Assembly (NCBI GenBank): GCA_000403335.2 | Contig: KE159631.1 | Location: 25,110 to 89,109 of the forward strand | Direction of reading: 5' to 3' | Source of the DNA: Lachnospiraceae bacterium MD335 | GTDB taxonomy: Bacteria; Bacillota; Clostridia; Lachnospirales; Lachnospiraceae | DNA: 64,000 nucleotides | Part shown: piece by piece, positions 16,806-24,824 of the stretch | Layout: the number at the start of each line of letters is the position of its first letter | How positions within the stretch are numbered: position 1 is the stretch's first letter | Made by a program: the position numbers and the translations under genes | The notes under the pieces: generated by a model | The model's database searches: none | The model's input: only the letters and a program-made list of their open reading frames with translations | Told to the model about the DNA's origin: nothing

Positions 16806-17142
16806 GGGCCGCGGCCTCCATGATTTTTGCGATAAAGCCTGCAGAAGCGGATTCCGTTATTTCTATGCAGACATTCCCTTTGCGGATAATGCCTGCTGGC
16901 TTGCCCGGCTGGAATTCCTGTTCCCGGCAGATAACCGGAAGCTCCACGAAAGGCGCAGCTTCTAAGTCCTGTTCCGCCGCATCAGCTTCATCCCGGCGGA
17001 GAGTTCTCAGCCAGTAGTAATACTGAGACTCTTTGATATTTCTTTCCTGACACCATTCCTTAATGGTCATGCCGCTGTCCATGCGTTCTTTGATCAGGGC
17101 AGCCCATCGTTGTGCAGTTACTTCATGTTTTAAATCTGACAC
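16795..17142 (-). CDS. tnpA: IS66 accessory protein TnpA (helix-turn-helix)
   Basis: About 115 residues. The N-terminal half is a helix-turn-helix: WAALIKERMDSGMTIKEWCQ then ERNIKESQYYYWLR, as in IS66/IS3-type small accessory proteins. GTG 17142 with a GCGAGG site is preferred; the frame is open to TTG 17163. It probably binds the element ends or its own promoter; three operator-like palindromes lie immediately upstream (17162-17261). Confidence 0.9.
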   Translation of the reverse strand: MSDLKHEVTAQRWAALIKERMDSGMTIKEWCQERNIKESQYYYWLRTLRRDEADAAEQDLEAAPFVELPVICREQEFQPGKPAGIIRKGNVCIEITESASAGFIAKIMEAAARAW

Positions 17143-17161
17143 CAGTATACACCTCGCTTTC

Positions 17162-17261
17162 AAAACTGGTAAAAGTTTTCAAAGCCATGCGTATGAACTG
17201 TGAAAACTGGCGTTAGTTTTCATAGTCATAATACCACCTGTAAAAACTAGCATTTGTTTTC
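17162..17261. promoter_or_regulatory. Three palindromic operator-like sites before IS66 tnpA
   Basis: Sites of the form AAAACT-6-AGTTTT occur at 17162-17180, 17202-17221 (GAAAACT...AGTTTTC, perfect arms) and 17243-17261 (one arm degenerate). Their spacing is about 40 bases, near four DNA turns, so a bound protein would sit on one face of the helix. TnpA or a host regulator is the likely ligand. Confidence 0.6.
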
Positions 17262-17369
17262 ACAACTGTCATAGCAACTGCAAATGGCCTTGAAAACAAT
17301 AAATCATTCTCAAGGCCATTATATCGGAATATCTTTTGTCATGCACGGTACTCATTTTTTACCGTTTAC

Positions 17370-17377
17370 GGTAAATC
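17370..17377. repeat. 8-bp target site duplication of IS66 (right)
   Basis: GGTAAATC, the partner of 11017-11024. Confidence 0.92.
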
Positions 17378-17410
17378 TCTGACATAATCCAAATCATCAG
17401 TTTCGACCAT
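17378..17410 (-). pseudogene. 5' end of the gene disrupted by IS66
   Basis: Eleven codons from ATG 17410 (M-V-E-T-D-D-L-D-Y-V-R) that join in frame to the main part at 10053-11024 when IS66 and one duplication are removed. An in-frame TAG lies two codons before this ATG, and no good ribosome site is present, so the true start may have been lost at the junction with the MobV fragment. Confidence 0.65.
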
Positions 17411-18296
17411 ACCCTATACGACTGGAAGCAAAAGAGGGCTAGAAACAAGAGTGTCCTTAAAAAAGGCACTGGCGGAACTTGGCTTTAAAGGCGGCACAAG
17501 GAGCGAAACGGAACGTAACCAGTGGGTAGCGGCAGAGAAAGAGCGGCTTGCGGAGGTTATGCTACAGCATGATATTGAATGGGAGAAAAAGGGAACGCAT
17601 GAGAAGTATTTATCGGTTTTGGATTTTGAGAAGCAGGAGCGTGCGAAAGAAGTTGCCGAATTGGAACAGACAATTTCCGGCAGTAAAGAGGAATTAGCCG
17701 ATATTCTTCATCAGCAGATAGCGGCAGGAGAGGAAACAGAGCAGATACGCAAAGAGGGCGAAGCAATCCGGCAGGAAGTATCGGAACTTACCACAACAAA
17801 TCATCTGCTGAAAGAGCAGATGGAAGAACTAACAGAGGATAAAGAAAAGCTGCAATCTGAAAATGAAAAATTGGAAAAACAGCAGAAAAAGTTACAGCAG
17901 GAACTTAACAAAATGGTACAGTCAAAAGAAGTCATGGAGCGCAATATACACACCTATGATGAAGATGTGAAATGGCAGTTAGCAGAGCCGGGGGCATTGA
18001 TGAGCGCGAAGAATTATCGGGATAAAAAAGCACTTCCACTTGTGGAGAAATTGAAAGAAGTGGTAAAAAATCTGACTATCAAATGCGTACAGCTTACGGA
18101 GCAATACAAGAAGCTGACCGCCAAAGTGGATGGGCAACAGAAGCAGATTAGCCGCTTGACGGATAAGGTCAGGGAGCAGAGTGACACCATAGAACGATTG
18201 CAGGAAAAAGCGTCTGACTTGGGGCGTTTGGAGCGTCATTTAGGCAGGGAACAGGTGCAGTCGATAGTAGAACAGTCAAAGGCATTAGAACAGTAG
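17411..18296 (+). pseudogene. MobV/Pre relaxase, C-terminal part (5'-truncated)
   Basis: The frame is open from about 17411 and reads YTTGSKRGLETRVSLKKAL, which belongs to the middle of MobV-type plasmid relaxases, then a long coiled coil (about 17640-17960) rich in Glu, Gln and Lys, then ALEQ and stop. The N-terminal domain with the catalytic His motif is missing. A GTG at 17451 could start a short protein, but it lies within the family sequence. It shows that a mobilisable plasmid-like element once sat here; the next gene of that element (19974) is now separated by an IS110 copy. Confidence 0.85.
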
Positions 18297-18417
18297 GCGG
18301 CAAATAAAAAGTCAAGCAGAAATTTGTGAACTTTGGAAATTTTATACAGGTTGAAAAATAAGCACTACAAAAAGACCACCGCAGAACGCTGGCCTTATGG
18401 AAAGTGGGAACATTTAT

Positions 18418-19635
18418 TTAAGTTTCTTCGGTTTCTGCAACCGTGGAAAGATATTCCTTTACCCGCCCGTAATAAATGCGGAGGAACTTGTTTGCACCGG
18501 CAGTCATGTAGACATAGTAGGGCTTGCCCTGCGCCCGCTTTTTATCCATGAAAGCGTAAACGGCATCATCAGCAGGGGAACGCTTGATGAGCCCGTCCAT
18601 GATCTGGAAAAGGGTCTTGCGCAGATAGGGGGAACCTTTCTTTGTGGTAGGCACACTTTTCTGGATATGCTGCCCGGAATCGTTCTTTCCAGGATCAACG
18701 CCAGCAAAGGCAGTCAGTGCCCCGCGGTGCGTGAAACGTGTCACATCCCCAATCTCAGCCATAAGCTGTGGGCCAAGGGTAGGACCAACACCATTCATTG
18801 CCATGACGACAGGGTATTCAGGCAGCGAGGAAGCGGTCTCATCCATTTTGAGGCGCAGGGATTCCACGGTCGCAGATGCGGCATTCAGCATTGCCACGGC
18901 CTGCCGTATCAGCAGTTTCGTGCTGTCATCCTTTGGGAATACGGCGATCATGTCAGAGGAGAGCCGGTAGATATTCTCCGCTTTAGCGGCGCTGAAGTTA
19001 TAGCCCTTTCGTCTGCACCAGTTCCGGTAATGCTCTGTAAAGGCAACCGGTGATTTAGAGCGGACACAGTCCACATGCCAGTAGGTGTGGACGAAATCCA
19101 CCCATTTCTGGCTGCCGTCACTGCGTGCAGGGCTGTCAAAGAAATCATTGGCGCCCGGATAGGTCTGGTCAATGAGGGCAATAAGGTTGTTCTTCATGGC
19201 AGTTTTTTGGTTCATATAGAAACCGAACTGGCGGTTCATGGTTTTTAACTGGTTTCGTATTTTATCCATGTTTCCATACTGCCTTAATTTTGTCCACCGG
19301 TCAAGGGTATAGCGCGCAATCTTTTTGGAATCGGCCTTGTCGGTTTTGGGAGTGCGCAGGGAATCATCCCCGAAGTCCCTGATGAGGACAGGGTTTACGG
19401 CGCTGACAAAGATACCGGCGCCAGAGAGCCATGTGGCAACCGGTTCAAAATACCTTCCGGTGTGCTCCATGCAGACCTTTGTTTCACCATCAAGCCCTTT
19501 TATTTGCTCAATCAAGGCGTTAATTTCGGACTGTGTGTGGGGGATGTCGCGGGGAGGCATGACAACAACATCGCCCGGCCTGCGGATTGTGACAGTGCTC
19601 TTACCTTTGGAAACATCAATACCAACAGCGTTCAT
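18418..19635 (-). CDS. IS110-family transposase (DEDD recombinase)
   Basis: A 405-residue protein. The RuvC-like N-terminal domain shows GIDVSKGKSTV (D), EHTGRYFEP (E) and DKADSKKIARYTLD (D, D), the DEDD set. The C-terminal transposase_20 domain shows MNGVGPTLGPQLMAEIGD and AGVDPGKNDSGQ with the catalytic Ser. ATG 19635 follows AAGGAGT; the longer frame from 19665 is rejected. IS110 enzymes act with a structured bridge RNA encoded in the non-coding part of the element; about 250 bases lie upstream here. It interrupts the remnant mobilisation region. Confidence 0.94.
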   Translation of the reverse strand: MNAVGIDVSKGKSTVTIRRPGDVVVMPPRDIPHTQSEINALIEQIKGLDGETKVCMEHTGRYFEPVATWLSGAGIFVSAVNPVLIRDFGDDSLRTPKTDKADSKKIARYTLDRWTKLRQYGNMDKIRNQLKTMNRQFGFYMNQKTAMKNNLIALIDQTYPGANDFFDSPARSDGSQKWVDFVHTYWHVDCVRSKSPVAFTEHYRNWCRRKGYNFSAAKAENIYRLSSDMIAVFPKDDSTKLLIRQAVAMLNAASATVESLRLKMDETASSLPEYPVVMAMNGVGPTLGPQLMAEIGDVTRFTHRGALTAFAGVDPGKNDSGQHIQKSVPTTKKGSPYLRKTLFQIMDGLIKRSPADDAVYAFMDKKRAQGKPYYVYMTAGANKFLRIYYGRVKEYLSTVAETEET

Positions 19636-19639
19636 AACA

Positions 19640-19900
19640 GGTACTCCTTTGGAATGTATTAGCAATGGTCAATACCAGATTTACTCATTGCCTGTTCAAT
19701 CTACTGGGTATCACACGAACGCCTATGGGTTCAACCTGCGTAAAACGAATGCTGCGAATGAGGGCTGGTTGGCAGACTGTTCTACGGACGTAAAGTCCTG
19801 GGAGGAAACGGCCAGACCTATTGCCTTACTCATTCTAACAGCTTAAGCAACAAGATGGATAATTCCTTACTGGCAGTAAGGGGTATTAACCATAAATATA
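19640..19900 (-). ncRNA. Candidate IS110 bridge RNA region
   Basis: This stretch upstream of the IS110 gene has no credible reading frame. It contains short hairpins such as GGACGTAAAGTCC (19788-19800). In IS110-group elements a bridge RNA is transcribed from the end before the transposase gene. The position fits, but exact RNA ends, loops and guide sequences were not worked out. Confidence 0.35.
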
Positions 19901-19973
19901 TTGTAGTAGTCTGCAAATAAACGCCCGAAACGTGCCTTTGAAATGAGTCGATAGGAAAGGGGATTGATAGGAT

Positions 19974-20288
19974 ATGACGGATATGGAGAAGAAAGTCATG
20001 GTGCGGCTGTGCGCTAAAATTGTGGCAGATACAGACCTTTACGAAACGGATAAGGAAGTACAAAATCTGATAGACTGGGTATGTTTGTCGGAACAGATAA
20101 AAGAAAACAATAATACAATCCGTAATCTTACCAGGGAATATAAGAAGATAGAGCCGGATTGCCGGGAGGGAGTGCGGGCGCAGTTGGAGTGAATGAAAGA
20201 ACTCTGCAAAGAGCGCAATAGTCTGTATGAGAAACAGAACGATTTGAAAGGGCGGAAACAGCAGATAGAGAAAGCATTGGAGCGATAA
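19974..20288 (+). pseudogene. Small coiled-coil mobilisation-element protein, split by a stop
   Basis: The frame starts at ATG 19974 after AAGGGGAT and reads MTDMEKKVMVRLCAKIVAD, a helical charged protein of 72 residues, to TGA at 20190-20192. The same frame continues with ATG 20193 for 31 more residues (KELCKERNSLYEKQNDLKG...ALER). A single TGG to TGA change would explain the split of a 104-residue protein. Such small proteins follow MobV genes in mobilisable elements of Clostridia. It may still make the 72-residue form. Confidence 0.6.
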
Positions 20289-20329
20289 AAAATATGGGGC
20301 GTGGCGGTTGCTGTGCCCTATATTTTTGT
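20286..20329 (+). terminator. Rho-independent terminator after the mobilisation remnant
   Basis: An A-rich arm with ATATGGGGC (20291-20300) pairs with GCCCTATAT (20314-20322), followed by TTTTTGTG. It directly follows the coiled-coil gene. Confidence 0.75.
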
Positions 20330-20362
20330 GGTAATTGTAGAGAGGGAGTGGTATAATCCCGA

Positions 20363-22349
20363 GTTTGACACTTGTGAAAGCAAAAAACGGCTACAGACCC
20401 TGTAATTATGCGGTCTGCAGCCATTTTCTCTTTGGAAGCGATTTGTGCTATTTTTTTACTTTTCCTGTTTTGGTGTTTTTTATGATGCTCCGCATAGCTG
20501 ATTTTGAAATAAATTCATAATCCGTATGAAAGCCAAATGCCTTGTGTAAATCATCCGTTAGATCGGTTCGCTTGTAAGAAGGGATATAGCCGCTTTCCTT
20601 TGACAAAAGTGTTACCTGCATGGAACGAAGTGTACTTAGAATCTCGTTACAGGTATAGTTATTTCCGATCCTTTTCTCAAGCAGGCGGTACACAAGCAGG
20701 CTGATGTAACAGGTGAGGAAGTGTGCTTTAATGCGGTCTTCCCGCCTGACATAGATGGGGCGTGCCTCAAAATCTGTTTTCATGATGCGGAAGTTTTCTT
20801 CTATTTCCCAACGCTGCCGGTTGATTTTTAAAATCCCGCATATATCGTCTTCGAGGTTTGTAATGACAGCATAAAAGCCGTCATACTTTTCCTCATCCCT
20901 GATCTTGTCCAGATCAAGCTCACAGACTTTCTTTCCTGCAATCTCTCCATCATTTGTTACATTTGTGGTTTTAATAAAACGGGCAGGATCATTTTGATTC
21001 TTGCCTTTGCGTTTTTTCCCGGGCTGTTCGATCATTTTTATGGCACGTGATATCTGCTGGTCGCGGATCCTTTTCTGGTATGCCCTGTATTTTGGAGAAT
21101 AGGTTACAATGACGGTTTCATCCATGTTTCCATTTACAACAGGCACTTCCTTGTAAAAGATTGTTTCGTAAATATCCGGATCGGATTCATCAAGAGTGGA
21201 TATATCAATGAATTTATCGGAACCAAGTCTGCGAAACTGTTTTGGATTCAAGGCAGTCTGCCGGTCTTCCCCGCGCATCTTCTTTAGAGATTGTGTAATG
21301 ACATAAGAACGGTTTCCAAAGCTGTTAAATCTGCGGTTTGACTTACTGCCAAGTCCGGCGTCCGAGCAGAAGACAAACCCGCTGCATGCAAAGTCACGTA
21401 TTATCTTTGTTTCCAAAGGCTTTAAGGTCGTCTGTTCATTCTGATTTCCCGGGAACACATCAAAAGCAAGGGGAATTCCATCAGCATCCATAAACAATCC
21501 CATTGTAACGATGGGATTCGGCCTGTTTTCTTTGCTTTTTCCATACTTTCTAAAATCATCATCCTGTTCAGTTTCAAAGTAATAATTCGTACAGTCGTAA
21601 TAAAGAACCTTCTGGCTTCTCGGATGTACAAAGTTCGAATTACAGTATAGCTCTTCCTGAATAAAGTCGGCTTCTTCAGCCATAACAGAAAGCGCGCGGT
21701 AGATGTTCTGCAGTTCATACTTAGGCGGTTCAAGCAGCGTGCGGCAGTAAGAGTAACTGCTCAGTTTGCTGGAAGGCGCCAGAAATCTTGAAAAAATCTG
21801 ATCAGTAAGAATTGCGCCGAAATCATAAGTGTATTTGTGGCGTTTAGAAATCTTTTGACAAATGGAATCTAATTTCAATTCAGTGCACAGTTTTTGGAGG
21901 AACAGATATCCAATCTGAAAACAGCGTTCTTCATTTTTAGGAATATAAGCGCTTCTTGATAAAGAAACTGTAACGCTGCCTGCTTTAGCGTTGTATTCCA
22001 TGGTATCTTTTTCCGCTTCTGATTTTGCCCATGCCATCATGGCATCATAATCTCCGGAAAACTGGTCTAAGAGTTCGTTCAGCTTTCCAAGTTTTCTATG
22101 GATCTGGGTAGCAGTTTTTCCATTACTTTTACGGTATGAGCGTTTAATATAGACATCTTTGTTATCTGAATTACCTGTAAGTGAGATATACATGCAAAAT
22201 GCCTCCCTGCTGCTTTGTAATATAATCTTATTATACAACAAAGCGTACAAAAGCGCACGTACTATTTTAAAAAATTTGACAAAAAAATAAGCCTTGATGG
22301 GCTTAAATAAAGGATTTTTACGATATGGTATCAAAAAGAAGTGTCAAAC
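20363..22349 (-). mobile_element. IS1634-family insertion sequence
   Basis: The inverted ends share GTTTGACACTT (20363-20373) and AAGTGTCAAAC (22339-22349). The element is about 2 kb with one transposase gene. A clear target duplication was not found; CCCGA/ACCCG beside the ends is only suggestive. Confidence 0.85.
20448..22193 (-). CDS. IS1634-family transposase
   Basis: A 581-residue DDE transposase. VLYYDCTNYYFETEQ (first Asp), VFCSDAGLGSKSNRR (second Asp) and NRQRWEIEENFRIMKTDF with the catalytic Glu give the IS1634 pattern, and IYVRREDRIKAHFLTCYISL follows as in the family. ATG 22193 is chosen because GGGAGGC lies just upstream; the frame from 22334 adds 47 residues inside the element end. 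It looks intact. Confidence 0.93.
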   Translation of the reverse strand: MYISLTGNSDNKDVYIKRSYRKSNGKTATQIHRKLGKLNELLDQFSGDYDAMMAWAKSEAEKDTMEYNAKAGSVTVSLSRSAYIPKNEERCFQIGYLFLQKLCTELKLDSICQKISKRHKYTYDFGAILTDQIFSRFLAPSSKLSSYSYCRTLLEPPKYELQNIYRALSVMAEEADFIQEELYCNSNFVHPRSQKVLYYDCTNYYFETEQDDDFRKYGKSKENRPNPIVTMGLFMDADGIPLAFDVFPGNQNEQTTLKPLETKIIRDFACSGFVFCSDAGLGSKSNRRFNSFGNRSYVITQSLKKMRGEDRQTALNPKQFRRLGSDKFIDISTLDESDPDIYETIFYKEVPVVNGNMDETVIVTYSPKYRAYQKRIRDQQISRAIKMIEQPGKKRKGKNQNDPARFIKTTNVTNDGEIAGKKVCELDLDKIRDEEKYDGFYAVITNLEDDICGILKINRQRWEIEENFRIMKTDFEARPIYVRREDRIKAHFLTCYISLLVYRLLEKRIGNNYTCNEILSTLRSMQVTLLSKESGYIPSYKRTDLTDDLHKAFGFHTDYEFISKSAMRSIIKNTKTGKVKK

Positions 22350-22422
22350 ACCCGGGAATACAGTTTCCTACAACGTTATGTCTGAAAAAAAGATAGAATA
22401 TTTCCTTAGTAATGATTTGAAA

Positions 22423-22438
22423 ATGGTGCTAGCACCAT
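22423..22438. repeat. Palindrome family member 2
   Basis: ATGGTGCTAGCACCAT, the 16-bp core shared with 7068-7097 and 25791-25812; here the outer arms are not symmetric, but the right flank ATGTAA is kept. Confidence 0.9.
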
Positions 22439-22468
22439 GTAAGTTAATGCAGATAAGGGAAAGGCAGT

Positions 22469-22509
22469 AATGTGGTAGTTCGCAATATCAAGCGGATTGC
22501 CACATTTTT
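22469..22509 (+). terminator. Possible terminator before the yjdF riboswitch
   Basis: AATGTGG (22469-22475) pairs with CCACATT (22500-22506) and is followed by TTT. The gene it once ended is no longer present; it lies 30 bases after the palindrome at 22423. Confidence 0.5.
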
Positions 22510-22549
22510 ATGGAAAAATAGACGGTTATGTGGTAATATATAGGAGCAA

Positions 22550-22660
22550 AGATAAAAACACAACGCAAGGCATTCTTGCAGAACTGGTAGGTAGTCCAGT
22601 CGCACCATTATGGTGTAAGTAGCCCTCCCTCCTTAGGGTCGTCCGTTCTTTGTTTATTAC
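22550..22660 (+). promoter_or_regulatory. yjdF riboswitch
   Basis: The 5' region of yjdF has the look of the yjdF motif RNA: CAACGCAAGGCATTCTTGCAG, then CTGGTAGGTAGTCCAG, a CACCATTATGGTG hairpin, TAAGTAGCCC, CTCCTTAGGGTCGTCC and the start site region. This RNA class binds aza-aromatic compounds and turns on yjdF in Firmicutes. The exact ends are estimated. It lies 20-130 bases before the yjdF ATG. Confidence 0.8.
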
Positions 22661-22683
22661 AATTATTTTAAGGAGGAATTGTC

Positions 22684-23100
22684 ATGGACAAAGTTTCGGG
22701 AAAGTTGACAGTATTTTTTGAAGAACCTTTTTGGGTGGGAGTGTTTGAATGTGTATCAGACGGAAAGTTATCTGTATGTAAGGTTACGTTTGGGGCAGAA
22801 CCAAAAGACTATGAAATATATGATTTCGTTCTGAAAAATTACTATCGGCTGCGATTTAGTCCGGCTGTGGCAACTGATGTAAAAGAAGTAGGTCGCAATC
22901 CTAAACGGGTACAGCGTGAGGTGCGGAAACAGGTACAAAATACCGAGATAGGAACAAAATCGCAACAGGCTTTGAACTTACAGCAGGAGCAGTTGAAAAC
23001 TGAACGCAAGACTGTGAGCCGGGAACAACGGGAAGCGGAGAAACAGCGGCGGTTTGAACTGAAACAGCAGAAAAGGAAAGAAAAACATAGGGGCAGGTGA
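22684..23100 (+). CDS. yjdF: YjdF family protein (DUF2992)
   Basis: A 138-residue protein. It opens SGKLTVFFEEPFWVGVFE, the family signature, continues KVTFGAEPKDYEIYDFVL, and ends in a long basic tail (REAEKQRRFELKQQKRKEK). YjdF is thought to help deal with toxic azaaromatics sensed by the upstream riboswitch; its chemistry is not known. Strong AAGGAGG site before ATG 22684. The next genes in the group, a 4-OT tautomerase and a small unknown, follow after an inserted IS4 element; before insertion the tautomerase began about 60 bases downstream. Confidence 0.92.
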   Translation: MDKVSGKLTVFFEEPFWVGVFECVSDGKLSVCKVTFGAEPKDYEIYDFVLKNYYRLRFSPAVATDVKEVGRNPKRVQREVRKQVQNTEIGTKSQQALNLQQEQLKTERKTVSREQREAEKQRRFELKQQKRKEKHRGR

Positions 23101-23151
23101 TATTGCCCCAATTGTGTTAAACTTGTAATTGGAAAGTGGGGAAAGTGGAAA

Positions 23152-24571
23152 CAATGTCGTCAACTTAAGCCGAAAATCCGCTAACTATAAATTTACGCGT
23201 ATGAAAAAACCATTTGTTATTCCGTGATGACTCACTTTTCTTTTGAAATGTCTGTCTGGACGGATAATGGACCTTACGTTTTTGGCGCGCTGAATCAATT
23301 GCTGCAGTTTATCCTTGTAACACCGGATATTTATTAAACACCGGATATATCTGGAAACTGCGCCTATGATGTAGCTTCTGTTTAATTGGTATCTATGTCT
23401 GCCCCTGTTCAATTCTTCCCTGATTTCATTTTCTGTAGAGGATTTAATCAGTGCAGACAGGTTTGATATAAATAAAGCTGCATACAGTTCCTGGCGAATT
23501 GCCTGGGGATTTTTCCCGGAAAAATTCTCCAACCGTACCCTTGTTTTAAGTTCCCCATACTTAGTCTCTATTGACCATCTTTTGTGGTAAAGGTACTGAT
23601 GGTAATGCATATCCTGATGTTCTTCAAAAAGATTGCTGACAAGTATATGCGGCTCTTCCCCGGAGGTGTCTTTTATTACGCGCAGGCTGACTGTTCTGCC
23701 TTTGTGGATGTCTGATACGCTGTGCTCTCCGTCAGGGCATTCATTGACACATGAGAGAAAGGAATGCGTACACCTGATCAGGTAAAAAAATCCCTTATCC
23801 TCAAGTTCGTATATCAGCTCTCTAGATGGATAGCCACGGTCAAACAGGATTAAGTTTTTGTATCCTTTGCCATTTATGAGCGCCTCTGATGAGAGAAGTT
23901 TGCGGGCATGTTCTCTTTCGCCAACGGATATTCCCGTAAATACAGCATCCACAATCAGGTCATTCGTAACATCATATAATGCTGTCAGCCTCGCGGAAGG
24001 ATAAGAGTGCTGATTGCCACCTTTTAAGCCAAATTCAGTCTCGTTGTTTTTGTTGTGGTCAACGGCAATTTCGGAACCGTCAACGGCAAATACACGGTAT
24101 CCATCCCATGTCCTGGGATGGTTTGTGAACCGGAACAGGTCGGTCGATAAATTAAAAATATCTTCAAAAGCAAGCGGTGATATTTTATAGCGCGCTTTTG
24201 AAAAAGCCTGTTTGGAAATGGAAAAGTTTTTTTTATCGAAAAACAAATCCAGTTCTGTAGTCAGTGACTTTTGCGGCATACTCAGCACAAAATACATTAT
24301 GTCCTGGAATGAAAGCTTTCTGTTTCTTGTAAAGGCAGTTTTTTCGAGACAGTGCTTTTCTTTAAACGAAGCAGAAGCAATAAGGTCTTTAACATTTTTA
24401 ATAAGCTTACAGATGCTGTTTTTCTTGAACATATGGATACCTCGCAATCAATAAGATAATTAATTGCGTGGCAACATTTTTCGGCGTACCTGTCAAGTGT
24501 TTTTATTAAATTTTTTGAATTTTTTTCTGCTATGTAAGAAGGAGTAACTATGGCTTAAGTTGACGACATTG
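23152..24571 (-). mobile_element. IS4-family insertion sequence (complete, 1420 bp)
   Basis: The ends are perfect 20-bp inverted repeats, CAATGTCGTCAACTTAAGCC at 23152-23171 and its complement at 24552-24571. They are flanked by a 10-bp direct duplication AAAGTGGAAA (23142-23151 and 24572-24581), a length fitting the IS231 type of the IS4 family. One transposase gene on the minus strand. A second, partial copy begins the window in opposite orientation. Confidence 0.95.
23185..24432 (-). CDS. IS4-family transposase
   Basis: A 415-residue DDE_Tnp_1 transposase. First Asp in VFAVDGSEIAVDHN, second in LILFDRGYPSRELI, and the YREK-like box in YLYHKRWSIETKYGELKTR with the catalytic Glu. ATG 24432 has a GAGG site upstream; the frame start at 24447 is five residues longer. 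No frameshift or early stop; probably active given the clean ends and near-identical partial copy. Confidence 0.94.
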   Translation of the reverse strand: MFKKNSICKLIKNVKDLIASASFKEKHCLEKTAFTRNRKLSFQDIMYFVLSMPQKSLTTELDLFFDKKNFSISKQAFSKARYKISPLAFEDIFNLSTDLFRFTNHPRTWDGYRVFAVDGSEIAVDHNKNNETEFGLKGGNQHSYPSARLTALYDVTNDLIVDAVFTGISVGEREHARKLLSSEALINGKGYKNLILFDRGYPSRELIYELEDKGFFYLIRCTHSFLSCVNECPDGEHSVSDIHKGRTVSLRVIKDTSGEEPHILVSNLFEEHQDMHYHQYLYHKRWSIETKYGELKTRVRLENFSGKNPQAIRQELYAALFISNLSALIKSSTENEIREELNRGRHRYQLNRSYIIGAVSRYIRCLINIRCYKDKLQQLIQRAKNVRSIIRPDRHFKRKVSHHGITNGFFIRVNL

Positions 24572-24580
24572 AAAGTGGAA

Positions 24581-24790
24581 ATGCCATATATTACAGTCGA
24601 AAGTGGAGCATTATCGGATGAGCAAAAAGAACTGCTAATTAAGCGATTGACAGAAGTTTCTTCTGAGATTATGAAAGTACCGCAGGAGTTTTTTGTTACC
24701 ACAATTAAAGAGGTATCTGATAAAAATTTCGGTATAGGTGGAAAAACGATTGATATAGTCAAGGAAGAATATATAAAGAAACATCAATAG
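24581..24790 (+). CDS. 4-oxalocrotonate tautomerase family protein
   Basis: A 69-residue protein that starts M-P-Y-I-T-V-E. Tautomerases of this family need Pro at position 1 after Met removal, so the start must be ATG 24581, not the longer frame from 24560 which reads out of the IS4 end. The rest (ALSDEQKELLIKRLTEV, FGIGGKTID) fits the family. It lies in the yjdF group and could act on ring compounds. The IS4 copy is inserted right before it; the 10-bp target duplication AAAGTGGAAA overlaps the first base of the start codon and carries the ribosome-site-like GTGGAA. Confidence 0.9.
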   Translation: MPYITVESGALSDEQKELLIKRLTEVSSEIMKVPQEFFVTTIKEVSDKNFGIGGKTIDIVKEEYIKKHQ

Positions 24791-24824
24791 TTTACGGTAT
24801 GTGAAATGAGAGGAATTGAGTATT

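Larger units (their letters stand above)
11025..17369 (-). mobile_element. IS66-family insertion sequence, itself split by a RIT element
   Basis: The ends are inverted repeats: GTAAACGGTAAATAGTGAG (from 11025) against the complement of 17347-17369, which reads GTAAACGGTAAAAAATGAG; GTAA-CGG ends are typical of IS66. The flanks carry an 8-bp duplication. Genes on the minus strand are tnpA (17142), tnpB (about 16805) and tnpC (16186 to 11099). The 3469-bp RIT element at 11706-15174 interrupts tnpC; without it the IS is about 2.87 kb, a normal IS66 length. Confidence 0.95.

Noticed and set aside
20355-22356. Target duplication of the IS1634-type element
   Set aside because: CCCGA on the left and ACCCG on the right overlap only partly; no exact duplication could be fixed.
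1-24571. Composite transposon bounded by the two IS4 copies
   Set aside because: The copies are inverted and 23 kb apart, but the left copy continues outside the window and separate target sequences suggest independent insertions.
24560-24790. Longer tautomerase start inside the IS4 end
   Set aside because: Seven extra residues would block the N-terminal Pro that this enzyme family needs.
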